A stretch of DNA of 64,000 nucleotides from Pyrinomonadaceae bacterium. Lineage in GTDB: Bacteria; Acidobacteriota; Blastocatellia; Pyrinomonadales; Pyrinomonadaceae. A program made the translations under genes and the position numbers. The stretch lies in the NCBI GenBank assembly GCA_021463165.1, contig JAJTWY010000006.1:1-64000 (forward strand), given 5' to 3'. Below, in pieces: positions 36,209-43,575 of this stretch; the stretch's first letter is position 1, and each line of letters starts with the position of its first letter. Below the pieces are notes generated by a model. That model was not told the DNA's origin. It ran no database searches and saw only the letters and a program-made list of their open reading frames with translations.

Positions 36209-38176
36209 TCAATCCTTGCCGTTGGGGGTCAGGTACGTATAACTTTTGACCTGATCCTCATAAAACTCTATCACTCGGCTACCCTCACTATTGGTCAACC
36301 TACCTTCCTTGATCCTCTGTAGCACCGACTTTCGGAAGGTGTCGTGCAGTTGCCCCGGGTCAAACCTGACGGACGCAACGGCGTCGCCCAAGGTCGCCCC
36401 GTAAATCACTTTTTTTATAATGTAACCGTCTTCGCCTATAAAGACATGTGCCTCGTGCGGCATACCAAACAGGTTATGGTTATTACCCATAACCTCCTGA
36501 TAGGCACCGACCAACATCATTGCGAGGTAATAGGGCTCATTCTTGACGAGTTTGTGAAGTTCGAGAACAGGCTTAACATCGTGCAGATCAACGAATTTGT
36601 CCACGATCCCATCAGAATCACAGGTTATATCACAAAGCGTAGCATATTCTGTGGGCTTTTTGTTGAGTTTATGTATTGGGATGATCGGAAATAATTGTTC
36701 CAGGGCCCAATTGTCCGGCATAGAACGAAAAACTGAGAAATTGGTTAGGTATTTCGCGCACATTAGTTGGCGAAGTTCGTCGAACTCTTCGGCAACGTAT
36801 TTCTTAAGCTGGGCAAACTTGTCAGCGGCTTCGCAAATGTCCCAGAAAAGAACCTCGCCCTTTCCCTTGGCTTCGAGTGAGATCAACCCAAGATTGAACA
36901 TCGTAAATAATTCGTCACGGTTCTCAAGAGCGTCATGATAATACTCGCGATAATTCTTTGCGTTGATCGTTTCGCGCAGGTCATATAATTCATGAACGAT
37001 TTGCGGGTCGTTGGTATCGAGTTTCATATCAGTTTCATGATGCTCGACAACGGTCTCTATCTCGTCCTGCACGTTTGTTACCAACAGGGCGTGGTATGCG
37101 GATAGGTAACGTCCCGATTCCTGAATGATAGTCGGGTGCGGCACATTCTCGTCATCACAAACGGTTTTGATCACATAGATCACGTCGTTAGCGAATTCGC
37201 GTGCGTTGTAATTTGCGGAGCTCTCAAATGAGGTCCGCGAACCGTCGTAGTCGACTGCCATCCCTCCGCCGACGTCCAGGTACTTGACTGGGATCTTCAT
37301 TTGACGGATCTTCGCGTATGTCCTGGCCGCCTCCTTCATTGCGTTCTTGATCCGCTTGATGTCTGTCAGTTGCGAACCGATGTGAAAATGGAGCAGCTTG
37401 AACATGTCGATACGCCCCGCTTCTTGGAGCCGGCGGATGACTTCGAGGATCTCGGTGGTGGTCAAGCCGAATTTTGCCGCTTCGCCACCAGATTTCTCCC
37501 ATTTTCCTGAGCCTTTTGAGTACAGTTTGACCCGAACCCCGATCGTGGGAATATCGGCTTCCGGATTCTCAGAATGGACCTTTTCAGCCAGGGCGAGCGT
37601 GTGATCGAGTTCGCTCAGCTTCTCGATTACGATCACAACGTTCTTGCCCGCCGATGCGCCCGCGAAGGCCAATTCTATGAATTCACGATCCTTGAAACCG
37701 TTAAGGACGAGGAGACTGTCCTTTGCCTGCTCAAGACCGAGGGCTGCATACAACTCCGCCTTCGAGCCGGCCTCGAGGCCAAAATTATGGCGGGTTCCTT
37801 CTCGCAGATATTCCTCAATAACGGCGCGGTTTGAATTGACCTTCATCGGGAAGACGCATAGATGGTCGCCCTCGTACTCGAATTCTTTGATGGACTTACG
37901 AAAGGCCGTTTGCAGCTTGCGGATCTGACCAAATATGAGCTGCGGAAACCGGAGAAGGATCGGAGTATTGACGCCGCGCTTTCTCAGATCGTCAACTATC
38001 TCTTTTACGTCGGCGGCAAGGCTGTCATTTTCGGACGTTCGTACGACCAGATTACCTTTGCGGTTGACGCCGAAATAGTCCGCTCCCCAATTGTCTATTC
38101 CGTATGTTTCAACGCTCTGTTCGATCATGCTGCTCAATTCTGTGTCGTCTCCCGCCTTCTGAATCTTTCGACTCAC
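36209..38176 (-). CDS. speA: Biosynthetic arginine decarboxylase
   Basis: A large PLP-dependent fold III decarboxylase converting arginine to agmatine. Visible signatures: YGIDNWGADYFGVN start, the PLP lysine in VFPMKVNSN, LHFHIGSQ, VDYDGSRT, ESGRYLSAYHALLV, the C-terminal CDITCDSDGIVD (active-site Cys/Asp block) and GAYQEVMGNNHNLFG. The family is usually about 630-660 residues, so the start should lie near GTG 38176 (656 aa) or ATG 38128. The frame stays open to 38290, but that part encodes a run of six Phe from a poly-T tract and is unlikely to be translated. Paired with the DHS homologue 89 bases downstream. Confidence 0.93.
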   Translation of the reverse strand: MSRKIQKAGDDTELSSMIEQSVETYGIDNWGADYFGVNRKGNLVVRTSENDSLAADVKEIVDDLRKRGVNTPILLRFPQLIFGQIRKLQTAFRKSIKEFEYEGDHLCVFPMKVNSNRAVIEEYLREGTRHNFGLEAGSKAELYAALGLEQAKDSLLVLNGFKDREFIELAFAGASAGKNVVIVIEKLSELDHTLALAEKVHSENPEADIPTIGVRVKLYSKGSGKWEKSGGEAAKFGLTTTEILEVIRRLQEAGRIDMFKLLHFHIGSQLTDIKRIKNAMKEAARTYAKIRQMKIPVKYLDVGGGMAVDYDGSRTSFESSANYNAREFANDVIYVIKTVCDDENVPHPTIIQESGRYLSAYHALLVTNVQDEIETVVEHHETDMKLDTNDPQIVHELYDLRETINAKNYREYYHDALENRDELFTMFNLGLISLEAKGKGEVLFWDICEAADKFAQLKKYVAEEFDELRQLMCAKYLTNFSVFRSMPDNWALEQLFPIIPIHKLNKKPTEYATLCDITCDSDGIVDKFVDLHDVKPVLELHKLVKNEPYYLAMMLVGAYQEVMGNNHNLFGMPHEAHVFIGEDGYIIKKVIYGATLGDAVASVRFDPGQLHDTFRKSVLQRIKEGRLTNSEGSRVIEFYEDQVKSYTYLTPNGKD

Positions 38177-38461
38177 CAACAATAAAAATGAATAGCTTAT
38201 AAAAAAAAAGAAAAAAAACAAACACCCTTTCATTCTGGAAACTTTAATGTCACTCCAAGATGTCTTTCGTGCTTTGTTTCTGGCATACACTTTGCCTTAA
38301 TCCAATAGCGGAAATGGCCGGACGGACGGAGAGCCAAAAAGGATGAGTAAATTGAAGTGACACGACAAGAACCTCTAGGAAATTGCCGTATCTTGTCAAG
38401 AAAAGAGTGCCAAAAAATGTCACATGGTCGCCTCGGAAAAGAAAAACTGGGGAATTCTGAT

Positions 38462-38902
38462 ATGGGTAAAAGAGGACAGAGCGGCTTCTCGCTCATTGAA
38501 CTACTGTTGGTGTGTGTTGTGATCGGGATCGTTGCGACCATTGCCATTCCTTACTTTCGAAAGGCGATTCACGCCTCGGAAAATCGTGGTATGCGGACAA
38601 CGCTAAAGTCCGTCGCTTCCACTCAACTAAGTTTTGCGACCACGAACAGTCGCTACGCCCGCCTGAGTGAAGTGAACAACCTAATGGGTGGCTCGGTAGG
38701 AACACAATCGGGCACAGATGTTATTCGAGGCCAGTTTACCGTCAGCATGGTTCCCGCGGCGCCGACTGATGCTGAACTCCGGGATGGCTACACGATCAAC
38801 GCCACGCGCAACGTGCCGGGGGAAGGCCTATACGTCTATGAGCTAACCGAAGCCGGACGGGTTCGGCAAGTATTGCCGGCCTGCACGGGCGAATGCGACT
38901 AA
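38462..38902 (+). CDS. Type IV pilin-like protein
   Basis: A 146-residue prepilin. From ATG 38462 the leader is only eight residues, MGKRGQSG, followed by the processing site G|FSLIELLLV with Glu at +5 and a hydrophobic helix to about residue 30, then an amphipathic helix and a small strand domain with a C-terminal Cys pair (PACTGEC). It would be cleaved and methylated by PilD and assembled into a type IV pilus or type II pseudopilus. No other pilus gene is adjacent, so its assembly system must be elsewhere. The frame is open further upstream, but the short leader is diagnostic of this start. Confidence 0.88.
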   Translation: MGKRGQSGFSLIELLLVCVVIGIVATIAIPYFRKAIHASENRGMRTTLKSVASTQLSFATTNSRYARLSEVNNLMGGSVGTQSGTDVIRGQFTVSMVPAAPTDAELRDGYTINATRNVPGEGLYVYELTEAGRVRQVLPACTGECD

Positions 38903-38942
38903 TTGACCTCTACTTACTATCCTGCCCCGATAAGTAACTATC

Positions 38943-40607
38943 ATGAATGTATTTGAAGATCTGATCGTAGAGTTGAAGGACGAAAACCTCCTGGAGGACT
39001 CAGTCATTGATGATCAACTCCGGCATCGAGACACTAGGCATCTGGAAGTCACCGTTACTCCTGATAAAGTGGACCCTGTTCCAATAGAGCGGTTCGATGG
39101 TGCCGAAGATACGGGAAACGCTTCGCTTGACGAGGGCGTTGAATTGGCGGGCTACGATGTTAGCTTGGAGGACACGGTAACTCCCGAACCTCGAGCTGAG
39201 CCAGATCAGACACATCGAAGCCCGAGAAATGGGCAGGAGTTCTACCGAAAGCGTGCCATGTCCGAGGTCTCGAATCTCCAGATGGTCGAGCACGTTCTGA
39301 CCGGCGTCGAACGCGAATTTCTGAAAGTTATCCCGCGTGTCTTCGACGATTTTGAAGCAAAAAAAGCTCTCAACACCTTCCTCCAAGTGACTGCCGGCGA
39401 GAACTCGACTGAGCATAAGGAGGCAGAATTTCGGCTAATGACCGAAACAGAAGCTTGGTGTACTGCTCTTGCGGCGAGAGATAAGGACATTGCGGTTGCC
39501 AATCTGCGCCGATATTGCGAGGGGTCGCGGCCTCCGCTATCCTCTCAGGCGTTGGTTGCTCTTGCTCGATTTTACCGAAATCTGCCGTATACGGAGACAG
39601 TGCGTGCGAAATTCGACTTTGTAATAACACGCCTCTTTTCGCGTCCGATTGAGAACGAGATGCGAGTCGAGTTGTTTAACCGGGACGAAACCCTTGCCCA
39701 TATACAGACACTCTATCGCGAGTGGTCTAGCATTGCCCTTTATGGAGCTGAGGACGATGATTCAAGTCTCTCGTTGGCCGCCCTGAGCTTCGAGGATCTT
39801 GCGATCGAGGCGGAGAACGCCGGGAGCTTTGATCAACTGATATCCAAAGATTATTTCGGCCGCGTCAGAACCTTCAAGGCGGGTATCGGCGAGCTATATT
39901 ATGCTCCTAGTGTTTTAGCGGCCGCGATCGATGCGAACATTCGAATCGGAAATGCGTATGTCAAGCTGATCAGTATTGAGCGGCGGCGGGTTGATGTCGA
40001 GACCATAGAATCGAAGTACGGCGACCAATACGATGACAGCGTAGCCGAGGGCATCGGACGCACACTCGAACTGGTAGAACTTCTCAGAAATCCCCTCGAG
40101 TTTCGAGCCGACGAGCCATCGACGGCCGATGTGGCTCAGCCGGAGGAACACGTGGAAGTGCCACTAACAGAGACCGAGACAATAGAAACTGAAACTGGAA
40201 TGAGATCCCGACCTGCGATCATCGATAGGATCCTTGAGGGCGTCTTTTCGATAAACCGATCGTTGCTCGTTCTTAGTGTTCTGCTAATTGGAACTTCTGT
40301 AGGAATATATGTCTACGCAAATTTCTTTGCGACGGAAAGCACTCAGGAGTCAGAAGTTCGGGGGATGCAGATCAGTGATCCGGTCTATAAAGACTATGTG
40401 ACGACGGCAAGGATCAGCGACGATACATTCTATGGTGTCCTGTTACCGACATGGAATTCGCTCTCCCACGAAAAAAAGGAGGAGATCGTCACCCATATTT
40501 TCATGCAGGGTAAAGAACATGGATACAAGAAAGTGAACTTGATCGGCAACGACGGTAAGGCTGAAGCATTCGTGTCGGCTAACCGGATCGAGATTCGGGC
40601 CAAATAG
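38943..40607 (+). CDS. Single-pass membrane protein with long acidic cytoplasmic part, unknown
   Basis: A 554-residue protein. Residues 1-100 are acidic and probably disordered. About 115-390 is helical, with blocks such as QMVEHVLTGVEREFLKVIPR and RRYCEGSRPPLSSQALVALA. One membrane segment lies at about 438-460 (LLVLSVLLIGTSVGIYVYA), followed by a roughly 95-residue domain (ISDDTFYGVLLPTWNSLSHE) outside. Family not recognised. It follows the pilin gene by 40 bases on the same strand, suggesting a shared transcript and perhaps a role at the cell surface; this is inference. Confidence 0.6.
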   Translation: MNVFEDLIVELKDENLLEDSVIDDQLRHRDTRHLEVTVTPDKVDPVPIERFDGAEDTGNASLDEGVELAGYDVSLEDTVTPEPRAEPDQTHRSPRNGQEFYRKRAMSEVSNLQMVEHVLTGVEREFLKVIPRVFDDFEAKKALNTFLQVTAGENSTEHKEAEFRLMTETEAWCTALAARDKDIAVANLRRYCEGSRPPLSSQALVALARFYRNLPYTETVRAKFDFVITRLFSRPIENEMRVELFNRDETLAHIQTLYREWSSIALYGAEDDDSSLSLAALSFEDLAIEAENAGSFDQLISKDYFGRVRTFKAGIGELYYAPSVLAAAIDANIRIGNAYVKLISIERRRVDVETIESKYGDQYDDSVAEGIGRTLELVELLRNPLEFRADEPSTADVAQPEEHVEVPLTETETIETETGMRSRPAIIDRILEGVFSINRSLLVLSVLLIGTSVGIYVYANFFATESTQESEVRGMQISDPVYKDYVTTARISDDTFYGVLLPTWNSLSHEKKEEIVTHIFMQGKEHGYKKVNLIGNDGKAEAFVSANRIEIRAK

Positions 40608-40623
40608 ATGGCCCCTTTGGGTC

Positions 40624-40675
40624 GAACAGAAATGACAGTGGCCGTCGAACTACGGATTCGACGGCCATTCTGTTC
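40624..40675. terminator. Large bidirectional terminator-like hairpin
   Basis: Between convergent genes an 11-bp inner stem (40639-40649 with 40657-40667) is flanked by a perfect 8-bp outer arm (GAACAGAA at 40624-40631 with TTCTGTTC at 40668-40675). A long T run is missing, but position and symmetry fit termination from both sides. Confidence 0.6.
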
Positions 40676-40681
40676 ATTAAC

Positions 40682-41050
40682 TTAGAATTCGTCAGCGCGG
40701 GAGGCCTTGAACCGTCTATGGTCCATCCGACGCTTCATGAATTCTGAAACCATCTGTGAGGCCTTCGCCTTTTGCTCCTCCGTCAGGATCGCGAAAACTT
40801 GTGACTTCGCCCGTTGCTTCTCAAGTATGAGCTTTTTTGTAAGCTCCCCCTGCTCAGCGGCAAGCCGCTCGACTTGCTCTAGGTCATAGATCACGTCTAA
40901 CCGGCGAATACGATCGTTGTTGTGGAGATTTACGACCGTTGAGCAGTCTGGAATGTATCGAACCGTGGGGATGTGTAAAGAATTGTAAAACACCAACAAT
41001 TGGACGTGCTTTTGGCGTAGAATGCTGGTGATGGATAAGGTCCTGATCAT
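40682..41050 (-). CDS. LTxxQ (Spy/CpxP)-like protein, probably a remnant
   Basis: The C-terminal half resembles CpxP/Spy proteins: a helix QVERLAAEQGELTKKLILEK, then AILTEEQKAKASQMVSEF carrying an LTxxQ-type motif, and a basic tail. CpxP family members are about 160 residues with a signal peptide and two LTxxQ motifs. Here no signal peptide is visible, the upper third of the frame overlaps the response-regulator promoter, and a start inside the frame (for example GTG 40894) is likely. It stands divergently to the CpxR-like gene, exactly the arrangement of cpxP and cpxRA in enterobacteria. It could be a shortened or decayed CpxP analogue. Confidence 0.5.
   Translation of the reverse strand: MIRTLSITSILRQKHVQLLVFYNSLHIPTVRYIPDCSTVVNLHNNDRIRRLDVIYDLEQVERLAAEQGELTKKLILEKQRAKSQVFAILTEEQKAKASQMVSEFMKRRMDHRRFKASRADEF
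40975..40989 (+). promoter_or_regulatory. CpxR-type binding site
   Basis: GTAAA-GAATT-GTAAA is a perfect match to the published enterobacterial CpxR consensus (two GTAAA copies separated by a few bases). It lies 42 bases upstream of the CpxR-like start and between divergent genes, suggesting autoregulation. Confidence 0.65.
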
Positions 41051-41720
41051 TGATGACGACGAAGAGCTTTGTGAGTTGGTATCGGAATACCTGACGGTCG
41101 AGGGCTTTCAGATCGAGTGTGTCAACGACGGGGCAAGCGGGCTGGAGCGGGCATTGTCGGGCGATTACGACATGGCGATCCTCGATGTCATGCTCCCGAA
41201 AATGAACGGTTTTGATGTCCTGCGGAAGCTTCGCGAAGAGTCAAAGCTGCCGGTCATTATGCTAACCGCGCGCGGGGATGACATGGAACGCATCGTCGGT
41301 CTCGAGATCGGTGCGGATGACTACCTGCCGAAACCATTCAATCCCCGGGAATTGGCGGCTCGGCTTCGGGCGATATTGCGGCGCACGGTGGTTCCGGAAG
41401 ACGGTCAAGATACCGCAGAAAAACTTGACGTTGACGGTATTCAGATCTCAGCTGCTTCGCGGATCGCGATGCTCGACGGAAAAGAGCTGAATCTAACATC
41501 CGTGGAGTTTGGGCTACTACTTGAATTACTCAAAGAGGCAGGGCGTATCGTCAAGAAGGAGGATCTGAGTGAGAATGTCCTTGAGAGAAAACTGTCGCCG
41601 TACGATCGCAGTCTGGACATGCATATCAGTAATCTTCGCAAGAAGCTAGGTGATCGGGCTGACGGGACTGAAAGGATCAAGACGATCCGTTCGGTCGGAT
41701 ACATTTATACCTTGGTATGA
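41031..41720 (+). CDS. CpxR-like response regulator (OmpR family)
   Basis: A 229-residue regulator from ATG 41031 (an ATG nine bases upstream is also open). Receiver domain: acidic pair in LIIDDDEE, phosphoacceptor Asp52 in AILDVMLPKMNG, Thr in MLTARG, Lys in DYLPKPFNPRE. C-terminal winged helix (about 130-228) with LTSVEFGLLLEL and the recognition region SPYDRSLDMHISNLRKKLGD, closely following CpxR. It should control envelope-stress genes. Stop and the kinase start overlap (ATGA), so the two are translationally coupled. A matching CpxR box lies upstream. Confidence 0.92.
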   Translation: MDKVLIIDDDEELCELVSEYLTVEGFQIECVNDGASGLERALSGDYDMAILDVMLPKMNGFDVLRKLREESKLPVIMLTARGDDMERIVGLEIGADDYLPKPFNPRELAARLRAILRRTVVPEDGQDTAEKLDVDGIQISAASRIAMLDGKELNLTSVEFGLLLELLKEAGRIVKKEDLSENVLERKLSPYDRSLDMHISNLRKKLGDRADGTERIKTIRSVGYIYTLV

Positions 41721-43084
41721 AACTTTTCGTTAAGATCTTTCTTTGGTTTCTGGCGGCCATCGGGCTAATGGTCGGCGTGATCGTTTTTGTTACGCGGACC
41801 TTTCAGACAGGACCGATGATGAGGCGTTTTGAGCGCTCGACTCGCAATCAGTTGACAGTTTATGGCGATACGGCGACCCAGATCGTAAATGCCGAGGGCG
41901 AATCCGGTCTAAAGATCTTCTTGGCGAGGCTTAAAGATCTTGAGCCGCCTCGACAGGTAAGTTTGGTTGGCCCGGACGGGACGCTTTGGTCCGGTGATGC
42001 GGTTGATGTTCCGGCGATTCGTGAACTTGCCTTAAAGACGTCAGCGAGCGGCGAGGCCGAGACCGATTTTAGCGGGGAGGAGCGAACGGTGGGCACGGCA
42101 CCTGTTAGATTCCCCGATGGTCGGCGAATGGTTCTCATTTTCCAGTGGGAATGGCAGGCTCCCCCGTCTCTCTTCTGGGGCACTCAAACGGCCCTCGTTC
42201 GCTCGGGGGGCATCCTTCTTGTCGCATTCGTCCTGTGCTATTTACTTGCACTCTATTTGACGTCGCCAATACGAAAATTACGTGAGGCTACGAACAAACT
42301 GGCTGACGGAAATCTTGAGACCCGTGTCAACCCGCGCCTGGGGCGGCGACGCGATGAGCTGGGCGACCTTGCTCGTGACTTCGACCTTATGGCAGAGCGG
42401 ATCGAGACACTGATCACCACACAGCAGCGACTGAACCGCGATATTTCGCACGAGCTCCGTTCGCCGCTTGCGAGGATGAACGTTGCGTTGGAGATCGCAA
42501 AACAAAGATCGGGCCCGGAGACAAAGCCGCTCCTGGAGAGGATCGAGAACGAGGCCGAGCGCTTGAACGAGATGATCTCGCGGCTGCTGACGCTTGCGCG
42601 GCTCGAAAGCGGGGCCGAAGAGGTTGAACGGGTCCGCCTCGACCTAGCTGAGATCGTGAGAGATGTAGCGGCAGATGCCGATTTTGAGGCCCAGGCAAAA
42701 GGAAAATTTGTTGAACTAACTTCCATCGATAGCTGCCCCGTTATGGGGAGCGAAAACCTTTTACGAAGCGCCGTTGAGAATGTCCTTCGAAATGCTGTCC
42801 GCTATACGGCGGAGCGTACCGCCGTCGATGTTTCCTTGAAACGATCGAACGGCCATGCGGTGCTTCGCATCTCTGACCACGGCGGCGGTGTTCCGGAAGA
42901 TGAGCTGGCAAACCTTTTCCGGCCGTTCTACCGTGTCGGTGAGTCCCGCGAAAGAAAGACCGGAGGCACCGGTTTAGGTCTCGCGATCGCCGAACGCGCG
43001 GTAAGTGCTCACAAGGGAACGATCACCGCGCGGAATTTCAATGGCGGGCTCCAGGTCGAGATCGAGATAGACACGCTCAAATAG
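41717..43084 (+). CDS. CpxA-like sensor histidine kinase
   Basis: A 455-residue membrane kinase: TM1 (about 5-27), a periplasmic sensor domain of about 130 residues, TM2 (about 163-183), HAMP (about 184-240, SPIRKLREATNKLADGNLE), dimerisation helix with phospho-His245 in DISHELRSPLAR, and an ATPase domain with N box (ENVLRNAVRYT), G1 (DHGGGVPEDEL), F box and G2 (KTGGTGLGLAIAER). Layout and HAMP/DHp sequence are CpxA-like. It senses envelope stress and phosphorylates the coupled regulator. The sensor domain is more divergent than the catalytic part, so the stimulus cannot be assumed to be the same. Confidence 0.92.
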   Translation: MKLFVKIFLWFLAAIGLMVGVIVFVTRTFQTGPMMRRFERSTRNQLTVYGDTATQIVNAEGESGLKIFLARLKDLEPPRQVSLVGPDGTLWSGDAVDVPAIRELALKTSASGEAETDFSGEERTVGTAPVRFPDGRRMVLIFQWEWQAPPSLFWGTQTALVRSGGILLVAFVLCYLLALYLTSPIRKLREATNKLADGNLETRVNPRLGRRRDELGDLARDFDLMAERIETLITTQQRLNRDISHELRSPLARMNVALEIAKQRSGPETKPLLERIENEAERLNEMISRLLTLARLESGAEEVERVRLDLAEIVRDVAADADFEAQAKGKFVELTSIDSCPVMGSENLLRSAVENVLRNAVRYTAERTAVDVSLKRSNGHAVLRISDHGGGVPEDELANLFRPFYRVGESRERKTGGTGLGLAIAERAVSAHKGTITARNFNGGLQVEIEIDTLK

Positions 43085-43136
43085 AGAGTACTGATCCTAT
43101 GCCGATCGAGCCGTGAGCAACGCAGGTGACCAGGGC

Positions 43137-43499
43137 TCAGACGGCCTTTCTTGCATCGATAAACGACTTGACGGAGAGCAGCACGAAGACCAGGCAGATC
43201 GCCGCCGTTGCAAGTTGCGAGATGACGGCCGGGGACATCGTCAGCTCGCTCATTTTCATTCCAAGCCGGCCCGCCGTTATCAGAAAGCCGATCAGGCCGA
43301 CGAAGACGGCTACGTGCATCAGGTGCTTTCGAAGCCCCTCATTTCCTTTTGCCACAAACCCAAGGACTTCCAGGACTGTTCCGAAGACGAAAGGGATCAA
43401 GGCCGTCAAGCTGGCGTTACCATTCATCATCGCATATACGTAACCCAGGATACCGACGAGCGATAACAACATTCCGCAAACTATAGCTGTATTTGGCAT
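43137..43499 (-). CDS. Small four-helix membrane protein, unknown
   Basis: A 120-residue protein with four predicted helices (TAIVCGMLLSLVGILGYVYA, LIPFVFGTVLEVLGFVA, HLMHVAVFVGLIGFLITAG, ISQLATAAICLVFVLLSV). No family name can be given. ATG 43499 gives a protein starting in the first helix; the open frame further upstream overlaps the end of the acyl-ligase gene. Transcribed in the same direction as the ligase, which ends 77 bases before this start. Confidence 0.65.
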   Translation of the reverse strand: MPNTAIVCGMLLSLVGILGYVYAMMNGNASLTALIPFVFGTVLEVLGFVAKGNEGLRKHLMHVAVFVGLIGFLITAGRLGMKMSELTMSPAVISQLATAAICLVFVLLSVKSFIDARKAV

Positions 43500-43575
43500 T
43501 TTTAACCTCGCCGGCCAACGGCCGGTACGATCATTCTTACGCACTGAGGGCGAAAACAAAAGTTGATCGATCGCG

